Below, one piece after another: positions 25,909 to 36,459 of a stretch of 64,000 bases of DNA. Numbering within the stretch: the stretch's first letter is position 1; every line of letters starts with the position of its first letter. The notes below the pieces were generated by a model that was not told the DNA's origin, did no database searches, and saw only the letters and a program-made list of their open reading frames with translations. This DNA comes from Pagrus major (lineage: Eukaryota; Chordata; Actinopteri; Spariformes; Sparidae), in contig NC_133230.1 of NCBI RefSeq assembly GCF_040436345.1, positions 11,170,197-11,234,196 on the forward strand, written 5' to 3'. The translations under genes were made by a program, and so were the position numbers.

Positions 25909-27391
25909 ATGAGGATCATTTTGCTTCTTTGCGCCACCTTGGCTCTGACCATCGCAGCAGGTGAGACTCAACACTGAACCCATCAACAGTTTTCAGTCTC
26001 CAGATGTTCACAGTAATATGATTCAAATCTGATTCTACATTTTGAATTTGAACACTTGAGAATGGTACTGAATTTTTTTTTTTTTGATAGTTAACGGCAG
26101 GTTTACCTTTTTTCCCCACAGTAGTGCCCGTAGAGGAGGTGGCAGCTGCTGAGGAGGTTCCCCAAGGTAAGAGAAGTAACTGGGACTCCAAGGAAAATGT
26201 ATTTTTCTGCTGTTCAGACGAAATTTATTTAATCCAAAGAAACCATTCTGTAATCATCAGTATTTTTTTTTTTTTTTGATAGTTAACGGCAGGTTTACCT
26301 TTTTTTCCCCACAGTAGTGCCCGTAGAGGAGGTGGCAGCTGCTGAGGAGGTTCACCAAGGTAAGAGAAGTAACTGGGAGTCCAAGGAAAATGTATTTTTC
26401 TGCTGTTCAGATGAAATTTAATTAATCCAAAGAAAACATTCTGTAATCATCAGTAATTTTTTTTTTTTTTTAAGTAGATGGGGAACTGCCTGTTGAGACT
26501 GAAGTGGAAGAAGTAAAGCTGGTGGTTGATGGCAAGAAGAGCAGCTGTCCAAACAACTGGTCCAAATATGAATCCAGATGTTTCATGTTCGTCAACAGAG
26601 AGGTGTCCTGGGTGGACGCAGAGGTACACTCAGACACTTGAGTCCACATTTAAATCATAATGATTTCATCCTCCAAACAGAGATTTGTCCTGTAACTGTG
26701 TGAATTAAAAGATTTCCATCTTCTTCTTTTGCAGAGTTACTGTCTGCGTTACGGTACCAACCTCGCCTCCATCCACAACAATGGAGAGTATGATTTCATC
26801 CGGGAGGTTGTGAAGAGCGGCACAAGTCGTTATCCAGAAACCTGGCTTGGTGGCAATGATGCTGTGAAGGTAGAGAACAAAACCTTATTTTACAGACTGA
26901 CTGACTTAAAGACGAAGCCTATTTCACTGTCAAACAAATGTGAGTTTGGCTGACGGATTAAGTGCTGATAATCCAACAGTCTCAGATCTGTTCTTTATCC
27001 TCACGCATTGCAAAAGCACAATTGGAGTAGTTTACTGTCAGGATTTTCTGTGAAAACTTGTTAATAGTAGTTTCTGTTTGTTTGACAGTTAATAATTGAG
27101 TTTGTTTCACAGGATTCCACTTGGCTCTGGAGCGACGGTTCAAGCTTTAATTTCCGGGGTTGGAGCTTCGGCGAGCCCAACAATAATGGGGGCAATGAGA
27201 GATGTGTTGTGATGAACTATTCAGGTACAGTAATATGATGTGATATCTTTTCATGTATAATCTGCTCACTGCTCACTTACCAACTTCTAAAACACTGACC
27301 TGAACTTTTCTGCCTCTTAGATGACTTCCTCATGGGTGATGTGCGCTGTGAGCTGAGGCGCTCCTTCGTCTGTGGAACAAGACCTCTGTAA
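25909..27391 (+). CDS. C-type lectin-like protein, copy B of the plus-strand pair member (EPN/MGD type)
   Basis: Exons 25909-25960, 26122-26166, 26315-26359, 26475-26623, 26735-26869, 27113-27224 and 27321-27391, encoding 202 residues. It matches the gene at 13576-15058 except for Trp168 to Gly, Ser188 to Arg and His193 to Arg, plus one silent change in the Cys197 codon. It keeps the duplicated linker exon, six CTLD cysteines, EPN (163-165) and the unusual MGD (184-186). Two of the replacements add arginine next to the altered calcium site and the fifth cysteine, so surface charge differs between the paralogues. All exons are intact, and the TATA box and poly(A) signal are retained. Confidence 0.9.
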
Positions 27392-27509
27392 ATCTTAAGA
27401 CTATAAGAAACCTTATTTTTGTAAAATGAATTACGGCAGTAGTAAAAGCAGCAATGTTCAGTTTGTTGTACGTCGAAATGTTTTGGAAAATTGTGGAAAA
27501 AAATGACAA

Positions 27510-27515
27510 AATAAA
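27510..27515 (+). terminator. Poly(A) signal of plus-strand lectin B
   Basis: AATAAA about 120 bases after the stop codon, in the same setting as block A. Confidence 0.75.
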
Positions 27516-27689
27516 GGTTTCATGATGCAGTAAAATGAGATTTGCTTTGTCTTTGTTGAACTGATAACACATCAGCAAGTTAGTGCTTTTACACTTTATC
27601 CTCCCACCCTCCTTACAATGACACAAATTCCCCACAGTTAATTTAATTTTTACTTTTTTACTCTACTACACCTATGTGATAACTTTAGT

Positions 27690-28054
27690 TACTAGTTACT
27701 CTGCAGATTACTGCATCAGAGCCAAAGCAGCACATTTTACATTTGTTTATTTTACTTGGCGATCAGATTTTTAAAAAATATAAATAAAAAATCCAAAGAA
27801 ATACTTGGATAATAAGAAAAAAGATGAGTGCTTAGATCAGTTGGCCCACAGTATACAGGTACACATACATGTAAATGTATCGTTTTACTTTTACTTGTGC
27901 TTTTGATACTTAAGTACATTTAATGCCAGATACTTTAAGACTTTTACTCAAGTGCTATTCATATGGGTAACTCTCACTTTTACCAAAGTAATATTTCACC
28001 ACAATATGTTTACTTTTACTTAAATTTGACTTTTAAGTACTTTTTACAAAACTG
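27690..28054 (+). repeat. CAGTG-type MITE, third copy, left end replaced
   Basis: Matches the right two-thirds of 10582-11117 and ends ACAAAACTG. Its left part is joined to the downstream flank of lectin B, marking a recombination junction. The repeated open frame follows at 28070-28318. Confidence 0.65.
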
Positions 28055-28344
28055 TATTTCAGTGTAAAAATGATAAAGACTCCACAAGGTGCACACAGGA
28101 CGATGTTTCAAGGCCCTTCCACCTCTCTGCCCTTCTTCTTTGTCCTCCTCATCCTCACTGTGCTGACATACACCTCCTCTGGGAAGCTTCTGGTGTCATT
28201 GTGCTTCTGGCTCCTGCACAGCTGTGGGAAAAAAGGCTGTTCTCCATCAGGACTTGTATCACAAAATGAAATGAAAAATAAGAATAAGCTGAATTTGTGC
28301 TCACAATCTGTTTCGTAATTAATAGAAAAATACAGATTTTAAGT

Positions 28345-28674
28345 GCTGATCATTTGACCTTCATTTTGTCATCAGTCTGATAAAAGGCTGTAACTGCACA
28401 AGGAAATACAGATTAGCTCAAGTATTGATTAGTTTTATGTCAGTGGATACGCGACCTGTACGTGATTCCCCTCATCCACCTTGTCAGCCGGAGCGAGAAT
28501 GACTCAGAGTTCATGATGCAGTTTCCATCTGTTCTGGGTCTTAAATCACTGTGTTTATGGTGTATTACTAGAACCGCCAGTCTTAAACCTCTAAAACGTT
28601 GCCAATTAATTGATATCTAACATAATATAGTTATATGATAGATAGATTACTGCTGTGAATGAACCTTTGACAGC
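28345..28674 (-). repeat. Inverted copy of a spacer segment
   Basis: Reads as the reverse complement of about 11520-11860 in block A and of about 30035-30375 in the third block. Examples are the complement of AAGGTTCATTCACAGCAG at the right end and GTACGTGATTCCCCTCATCC in the middle. Sequence on both sides is in direct orientation, so a local inversion or inverted insertion occurred here. Confidence 0.85.
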
Positions 28675-30858
28675 AGGTCACGTAACCACTGACATAAAAC
28701 TAATAAAATAATTGAGCTAATCTGTATTTCCTTGAGCAGCTAAGGACAGCCTGTTCTTAGACTGATGACAAAGTGCCGATCAAATGAACAGGCTAGATGG
28801 GAAATTGTTTTAAATCGTAAAAATACAACAGAAAAAAAATCATAAAATGACTCCATGCAGCTCATCTGGTGTAATCCAAGTCTCTTGAAGCTCCGAGATC
28901 CTGAATTTATTTGAAAAGACTTCACACATCATGTCTGTGATGCTGTTCCCCACATTACATATTTACATATTTGTATATTCATATGTTATATCTACTGATA
29001 GGTGACCACCAACAGTGAGGCCAATGCAGAATAAATCAGCGATGCCAAAACATTTACACAAATAAATACTCTTACTACAGATTTCTGTTGCAGCTCCATT
29101 CCTGCAGTGATGGAATGTAACTAAGTAGATTTACTCAAGTACTGTACTTCAGTATATTTTTAGGTACTTGAGTATTTCTATTTTCTGCTACTTTATACTT
29201 CCACTCCACAACATGTTGGAGGCAAATATTGTACTTTCACTCCACTACTATTATTTGATAACTTTAGTTACTAGTTACTCTGCAGATTACTGCATCAGAG
29301 CCAAAGCAGCACATTTTACATTTGTTTATTTTACTTGGCGATCAGATTTTTAAAAAATATAAATAAATAAAACAAAGAAATACTTGGATAATAAGAAAAA
29401 AGATGAGTGCTTAGATCGGTCGGCCCACAGTATACAGGTACACATACATGTAAATGTATCGTTTTACTTTTACTTGTGCTTTTGATACTTAAGTACATTT
29501 AATGCCAGATACTTTAAAACTTTTACTCAAGTGCTATTCATATGGGTAACTCTCACTTTTACCAAAGTAATATTTCAACACAATATGTTTACTTTTACTT
29601 AAATTTGACTTTTAAGTACTTTTTACAAAACTGTATTTCAGTGTAAAAATGATAAAGACTCCACAAGGTGCACACGGGACGATGTTTCAAGGCCCTTCCT
29701 CCTCTCTGCCTTTCTTCTTTGTCCTCCTCATCCTCACTGTGCTGACATACACCTCCTCTGGGAAGCTTCTGGTGTCATTGTGCTTCTGGCTCCTGCACAG
29801 CTGTGGGAAAAAAGCTGTTCTCCATCAGGACTTGTATCACAAAATGAAATGAAAAATAAGAATAAGCTGAATTTGTGCTCACAATCTGTTTCGTAATTAA
29901 TAGAAAAATACAGATTTTAAGTGCTGATATTCAATAACAATAGCTTAACTTTCCACCTTGTTGCTCTGGTCATCTTGAGATCTAGTTTTGGTTTCACAAT
30001 TAGTAATTCTGATATAAATCATTAAACATATCAAAACAGTCTGCTGCCAAAGGTTCATTCACAGCAGTAATCTATCTATTATATAACTATATTATGTTAT
30101 TGTCTACATCTAGATATCACTTATTTGGCAACGTTTTAGAGGTTTAAGACTGGCGGTTTTAAAAATAAACCATAAACACAGTGATTTAAGACCCAGCACA
30201 GACTGATACTGCATCATGAACTCTGAGTCATTCTCGCTCCGGCTGACAAGGTGGATGAGGGGCATCACGTACAGGTCACGTAACCACTGACATAAAACTA
30301 ATAAAAAAATTGAGCTAATCTGTATTTCCTTGTGCAGTTACAGCCTTTTATCAGACTGACGACAAAATGAAGGTCAAATGATCATGCAAATTGTGTGTTT
30401 AACCTCAGACCAGGACTGATCAGAGTCAGACTGACCTTAAAGGAACAGTTCATCCAAAAATGAAGATTCAGTCATTATTGTTATTATTATCACTCAGCCT
30501 CATGCTGATGAAAAATCTGGTGAAGTTTGTAAAAACATGTTTGGAACTTCACATCAAAACAAAAACAATCAAAACAACATCTAGAGGTTGAACAGCAGGG
30601 TCATCGCGTGCTCGTCTCAAGATCCACTCCATTCAAGTTTCAGCTTTATTTGAGATGTGGAGTTCCTTTATGAAGAGTAGACTTCACATCAGATGTTATC
30701 AAAGTTTCAGTTTTTTCATGCTTCATCTTTGATATGTTCTGACCTGAAGTGAAAAAATATAAAGACCCTTGCAAAATTAAAAAGTCTGTTTTCCTAACAT
30801 CACAAAGAACTAAGATCCCACATCTCCTTCACGCCTGAGAGGGTTGAGACTTGGACAT
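28675..30858. other. Rearranged spacer of the third block
   Basis: Direct-orientation copies of about 10170-12356 of block A. They include a CAGTG-type MITE (29104-29633) and a shortened version of the repeated open frame at 29649-29852. The minus-strand lectin present in blocks A and B is absent from this third block. No exons were seen. Confidence 0.6.
29104..29633 (+). repeat. CAGTG-ended MITE, fourth copy
   Basis: Starts CAGTGATGGAATGTAACTAA and ends ACAAAACTG. Nearly identical to 22918-23453. Confidence 0.65.
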
Positions 30859-31465
30859 GACATGACATGATGTGCTCCCCCCCATTCTTCCCACTCCCAA
30901 GAAGGCCAGTGTCACAGGCTATATATATTTAAGGTAGCATTTATTTTCTCTTCAGAGGGAGACAAAGCCAAAACAACAAACAAAAAGAGTCTAACACCCT
31001 ACCTTCCTAACACAAAACCAAAATAGTAACAAAAAGACAAATTCTTACCTAACTCCTAAATAAGGAAAAACAGGAGAAAAGGCTTCTCCCTCCTACTGGG
31101 CTACCACACTCACTTTTCTATTTACAAAGTTACAACAATCAGATTATAAATTATACTGGATCTCACAAACTGGGTCTCACAACAAACTAACTAACACACT
31201 AGACACCAGTCCAAGTTGGATGTGGGGAAACAGGTCGAGAGAGGGAAGACTGCAGTCAGCCGGTGCTTCAAAAAGGCTCCTCTCCTGCCTCTGACCAATC
31301 CTGGGTCGGCAATCAGCCAGATCTAGCTAATCAGCAGGTCCAACCTGCTATCAATCACACACACCCACACACACACACACTCAGAGGAGGCTGCTCACAC
31401 CTTAGGAGGAGGAGGGACATATTAGTATACACAGTATACACAAAATAATGACCCAGGATCACAAC
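30859..31465 (-). mobile_element. Probable solo LTR (LTR-retrotransposon fossil)
   Basis: About 600 bases absent from the matching place in blocks A and B, where a 222-base stretch with (AATG)n stands instead. Read on the minus strand it begins TGTTGTGATCCTGGG and ends GGAGCACA, giving TG...CA ends, with AATAAA near its 3' end, as expected of an LTR. No internal coding region or second LTR accompanies it, so it looks like a solo LTR, perhaps of Ty3/Gypsy type. It inserted after the third block formed, or was lost from the other two. A target-site duplication was not identified. It could instead be another kind of non-autonomous insertion. Confidence 0.45.
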
Positions 31466-32239
31466 AGTCCAGTTCACATTCGTTTCTCTTCACGTTAAAA
31501 TGTTTAGTTCTGGTGTGAAACTGTTGAATTCAGCTGTGAGGAAACAGATCGAGTGATGTCACGTGTCATGTTTTGTTTCTACATGTGAAAGAAAGTTTAA
31601 AATTTTAAGTGTAAAGGTTAAATAATGTCACATGTGAGCTACATCTGTTCATATGTAAGTAGCTTTTTTTCACATGTGCATTAGAATTTCGTCACGCGGC
31701 TCATGAAATCACTTGAAACTTCATGGGAATCGCTTATTTTCACACATTTTCACAGCTATTTTTGCATGTGAACTACAATTGAAAACAATATCACATGTGA
31801 ACTGGACATTTTTACAAGTGATGGCTTTTTTCACACATGAATGAAAATTTCCACATATTAAAACCAAAATTTTTAGTTCACAGTCGTTTGAAAATGTTGA
31901 ATTCAACTGTAAAGAAGAATATTTCGCGTGAAAATTCGAATACACGTGGAAAAAGTCACGAATGCCTGTAATTTGCATGTAAAAATATGAATTACTTAAT
32001 TTTGCCTTCATTTTCATTCATATGTGGAAAATAAATAGCCGGTCACATCTGAAAAGATAAATTTCACTTCACTTTCAATTTATCAAGAAACAATGTTGAG
32101 AGAACAATAACGCACTCAAAACATCTACTTCCTCGTTCTGCAAATATGTAACCAAAGAGATCAAACTTCAGTGATAAAAGCCGACAATAAATCAGCTGAA
32201 CTTTGTTATTTTCAAACCCTGTTTATGTCCTCGATCGTG

Positions 32240-32247
32240 TATATAAG
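32240..32247 (+). promoter_or_regulatory. TATA box of third plus-strand lectin
   Basis: TATATAAG. The noncoding first exon and its GTGAG donor match those of the other two plus-strand genes. The CACATGTG cluster upstream is partly eroded, with three exact octamers at about 31627-31800. Confidence 0.75.
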
Positions 32248-32443
32248 TGTGCTTCACTCTGCAGCTTCACAGAGCAGCAGACACTCAGCTGAGAGGTTTC
32301 ACTCCTGACGCAGGTGAGAAACTAAATCATTTGAAGATTTAGAGTTTCATTCAAACTTCAATATAAATAACAGCAGATTAATATGTTGTTTTTAATCATT
32401 TTGCGTTCTTGCATTGCAGCAGTCCAGCTCATCTCTGTACAAA

Positions 32444-33824
32444 ATGAGGATCATTTTGCTTCTTTGCGCCACCTTGGCTCTGACCATCGCAGCAGGTGAG
32501 ACTCAACACTGAACCCATCAACAGTTTTCAGTCTCCAGATGTTCACAGTAATATGATTCAAATCTGATTCTACATTTTGAATTTGAACACTTGAGAATGG
32601 TACTGCATCTTTTCATCTTAAAAACCAAATGCATGTTTAAAAAGTTGGGTTTTTTTTGATAGTTAACGGCAGGTTTACCTTTTTTCCCCCACTGTAGTGC
32701 CCGTAGAGGAGGTGGCAGCTGCTCGGGAGGTTCCCCAAGGTAAGAGAAGTAACTGGGACTCCAAGGAAAATGTATTTTTCTGCTGTTCAGACGAAATTTA
32801 TTTAATCCAAAGAAACCATTCTGTAATCATCTGTATTTTTTTTTTTTTTTAGTAGATGGGGAACTGCCTGTTGAGACTGAAGTGGAAGAAGTGAAGCTGC
32901 TGGTTGATGGCAAGAAGAGCAGCTGTCCAACCGGCTGGTCCAAATATGGATCCAGATGTTTCATCTTCATCAACAGAGAGATGCCCTGGGTGGAGGCAGA
33001 GGTACACTCAGACACTTGAGTCCACATTTAAATCATAATGATTTCATCCTCCAAACAGATATTTGTCCTGTAACTGTATGCATTAAAAGATTTCCATCTT
33101 CTTCTTTTGCAGCGTTACTGTCTGCGTTACTACACCAACCTCGCCTCCATCCACAACCAAGGAGAGTATGATTTCATCCAGGAGGTTGTGAGGGGCAGCA
33201 CAGGTCGTTATCCACAAACCTGGCTTGGTGGCAATGATGCTGTGAAGGTAGAGAACAAAACCTTATTTTACAGACTGACTGACTTAGAGATGAAGCCTAT
33301 TTCACTGTCAAACAAATGTGAGTTTGGCTGATGGATGTATGTAATCAATTTGAATACAATGTAAAAATGTTTACTGTAATTTTACAGTGGGATATTATAA
33401 CAATGTTATAACAATATTATAACAATGTACTGTGTTTTTATATTAACCCAACTATATTGCTTGTTAGCATGGATTGCAAAAGTTTCTGTTTCTGTTTGTT
33501 TGACAGTTAATAATTGAGTTTGTTTCACAGGATTTCACTTGGCTCTGGAGCGACGGTTCAAGCTTTAATTTCCAGGGTTGGAGCTTCGACGAGCCCAACA
33601 ATAATGAGGGCAATGAGAAATGTGTTGTGATGAACCATTCAGGTACAGTAATATGATGTGATATCTTTTCATGTATAATCTGCTCAATGCTCACTTACCA
33701 ACTTACCACTTACCAACTTCTAAAACACTGACCTGAACTTTTCTGCCTCTTAGAGTACTACCTCTGGGGTGATGTGAGCTGTGAACTGAGGCACTCCTTC
33801 GTCTGCGGAACAAGGCCGCTGTAA
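32444..33824 (+). CDS. C-type lectin-like protein, third plus-strand paralogue (EPN/WGD type)
   Basis: Six coding exons: 32444-32495, 32698-32739, 32853-33001, 33113-33247, 33531-33642, 33754-33824, giving 186 residues. The signal peptide is identical to the other plus-strand genes. Only one linker exon is present, so the exon duplication of the A and B genes is missing. Its acceptor has also moved three bases, because CAGTAG became CTGTAG, costing one valine. The CTLD begins CPTGW (residues 56-60). EPN is at 147-149, and the WND position reads WGD (168-170), between the WND of the minus-strand genes and the MGD of the other plus-strand genes. Many scattered differences show it is an older copy than A and B are to each other. 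It is intact with TATA box and poly(A) signal. Confidence 0.9.
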
Positions 33825-33961
33825 ATCTTAAGACTATAAGAAACCTTATTTTTGTAAAATTAACTACGGCAGGCAAATTTGTGATCTTATTTTTTTAAAA
33901 GCAGCAATGTTCAGTTTGTTGTATGTCAAAATGTTTTGGAAAATTGTGAAAAAAATGACAA

Positions 33962-33967
33962 AATAAA
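33962..33967 (+). terminator. Poly(A) signal of third plus-strand lectin
   Basis: AATAAA about 140 bases after the stop codon, followed by the same T/G-rich stretch as in the other two genes. Confidence 0.75.
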
Positions 33968-34084
33968 GGTTTTCATGATGCAGTAAAATGAGATTTGCTT
34001 TGTCTTTGTTGAACTAATAAAACATCAGCTATTTAGTGCTTTTACACTTTATCCTCCCACCATCCTTACAATGAAACAAATTCC

Positions 34085-34405
34085 CCACAGTTAATTTAAT
34101 TTTTACTTTTTTACTCAACTACACCTATGTGATAACTATAGTTACTAGTTACTTTGAGGATTGCATGCTGCTGCATCAGGGCCAAAGTAATTTTTAAATT
34201 AATCAGATTAAAGAAATGAAAAAAAAAACACTGATTTTGATCATCAGAAAAATGCTGAATATCTGATCCAAAAATACTGATACTTAAGTGCATTATACTC
34301 AAGTACTATTTATATGGGCGACTTTCACTTTTGCCAAATTAATATTTTTACACGATATCTTTACTTTTACTCAAGTATGACTTTTGGTTACTTTTTACAA
34401 CACTG
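34085..34405 (+). repeat. CAGTG-type MITE remnant marking the right edge of the lectin array
   Basis: Same downstream element as 15290-15680, but with a complete right terminus (TTTTTACAACACTG) and then unrelated sequence. This is probably the ancestral right flank, from which the A/B junction was derived by truncation. Confidence 0.6.
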
Positions 34406-34639
34406 TGGCAAACTGACGTTTTTGGTTTACAAAGTGAGGTATTTTGTTGTTGTTTGATTTATTTTTGCTTGTTTCTGATTTTCCTCTCAGTATTATGTAT
34501 ATTTTTTTTATTATCATTATTTATTTTCCCTCCATGGTCTCCAGATGTTTATTTGCTGCATCAGTGTCAACTGTAACAGGACTTCCTCATATACACAGAT
34601 ACAGATGCAGTATTGTAAACAGTACACAAAACTCATACT

Positions 34640-35030
34640 TGAATAAGTAAGTAAGATGTCGTGTATAAATATTACATCAGTAAAAGTGAAAGTATCTCAT
34701 AGAAACTGTACTTAAGTATCAAAAGTACAAGTTAAAGTAAATTGATGATTATTGAATCAAATATTCAGCATTTTTCTAATGATCAGAATCAGTGTTTTTT
34801 TTAATCTGATATCCGCAGATAAAATAAATTAAATAAAAATGTGCAACTTTGGTTCTAATGCAGCATGTAATCTGCAAAGTAACTAGTAACTAAAGTTATC
34901 AAATAAACTAGTGAGTAAAATGTACAGTATTTGCCTCCAAAATGTAGTGGAGTGGCAGTATAAAGCGGCAGAAAAATGGAAATACTCAAGTAAAGTACTT
35001 CTTTACTTGAGTACTACCATTACCATTACT
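34640..35030 (-). repeat. CAGTG-type MITE remnant, inverted orientation
   Basis: Contains complements of the same words as the other elements (ACTTAAGTATCAAAAGTAC, TACTCAAGTAAAGTACTT, TAGTGGAGTGGCAG). Ends are unclear. Confidence 0.5.
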
Positions 35031-35189
35031 ATGCACACATAGATGCCATTATATTTTCACTGTGTATTGTGGGTATTTTTGTATTTTTCTGTTTGTCTTA
35101 ATGTTGAAAAGCAAGGTAAAAAATATTGTTAAAGAAGCATTTATTTTTAATGTACTTAAATGTTGCTGTAAAAAATCCCCATAAACAAA

Positions 35190-35338
35190 CACAGTAGTTG
35201 CTGCAGTTCCGCTCCAGGCCTGCGGGGGGCGCTGCTCGCGTCGCGCTGCGGCTGTTACAAACCTTCTCTGAAGTTTCCTCTGGCGTCAAAAAAAAAAAGA
35301 GACCGACAAAAGAGTGAAGAGAGGCTCAAATCTCGAAG
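35190..35338 (+). promoter_or_regulatory. znf706: znf706 promoter and noncoding first exon
   Basis: A local GC- and CpG-rich patch (GGGGGGCGCTGCTCGCGTCG at about 35224-35243) stands out in AT-rich flanks. A leader follows, ending CTCGAAG at 35338 before a GTAAAT donor. No TATA box is evident, as expected of a housekeeping gene. The start site is not resolved. Confidence 0.5.
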
Positions 35339-36459
35339 GTAAATCCGCCTGGAAACGATAACTGATAACTATTTAACACTTACAACTCATTATATGTTTG
35401 TCTAACAAAGGTTTGTTTTAGAAACTGTGTTCTTTACACTCCAACAACATTGTGCTGCGCAGATAAACGGAGTCACATGTAAGCTTAGCTTCCTGAGCTA
35501 GCTGAGCTAGCGGTGGATGGGAGGCCTGTTTGGACAATTAAACCGGTTATTTTAGGAAGTTTTATTCAGAGAAACTGTCAAATTTGTGGCGATGGATTAA
35601 CGTAAACAACAGATTAATAAATCGCAGTCAGTCAACAACAAGTACGACATTGCTAGACATGTTTGACTTGAAGGGAAACGCTGAAGAGAGCGGTGTTTCA
35701 ACGTGATGGCAGCTCGCTAGCTCCTCTAAGTCGCTGCGGTTGTGTTGTGAGATCAAAAGTTAAACGATTAAAAATGTAACCTGTAAATCAGCTTTACAAG
35801 CGTCCGGTCTGATCAAGTTGTGTTTGTGATTAACTTTACGTTCAACAGCTTAAAGATAACCGGAAGAGCTAACGTTAGCTTAGCTCATTTTTTTTTCTGT
35901 ATTCAGATCATCTACTGCTTAGTGTTGGATCAACAATGTTACTTTGTGTGAGCATTTGCAGAAAACCACACTTGAGAAATGTAATGTAATACATCTTGTA
36001 ATGTTACATCGTAAAAACTAAGAGGAAACGGGTCTGTTACATTTAGTTAAATCACATACAGTAGATGACTGAACCCACTAAACTGGCAACAACGTACATC
36101 AGGAGCAGGCCTCCCTCTCATGATATTAGACTACATACTCTTGGCTGTGTTACAGTTCAGTTGTTATATAATCAGCTCTTCAGTAAAAGCTGCTAGTGTC
36201 TACTGAAGAAAAGCTGGCCACAAGTATGTGGATGTTTATATGGCCTGTTGATAATTTCCCTTAGTTTGAACTGAGGGACTTGAGATTTTGGATGTAGCTG
36301 TACATGTACCTGCTGTTTATTTTTAACTCTGCATTTAGATATGACATTTATAAATCTCACCGTGTCAGCAAGCAAAATCTGCAATTGGGCCATAAAATTG
36401 GCGCGGGTGAATCATCTGTGCTCTCTGTTCGTTCTTCCTGCAGGTCAAAGTAGAGGGCC

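Larger units (their letters stand above)
15681..27690. repeat. Segmental duplication, block B (second copy)
   Basis: Direct tandem copy of block A, starting CTTTAATGTTATGGGG exactly where block A's terminal MITE stops. Homology to the block A end is lost near 27690. There, sequence downstream of the second plus-strand lectin switches inside a CAGTG-type element to the version found at about 10740 in block A (CTCTGCAGATTACTGCATCAG). That switch suggests recombination between MITE copies created the next junction. Confidence 0.9.
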
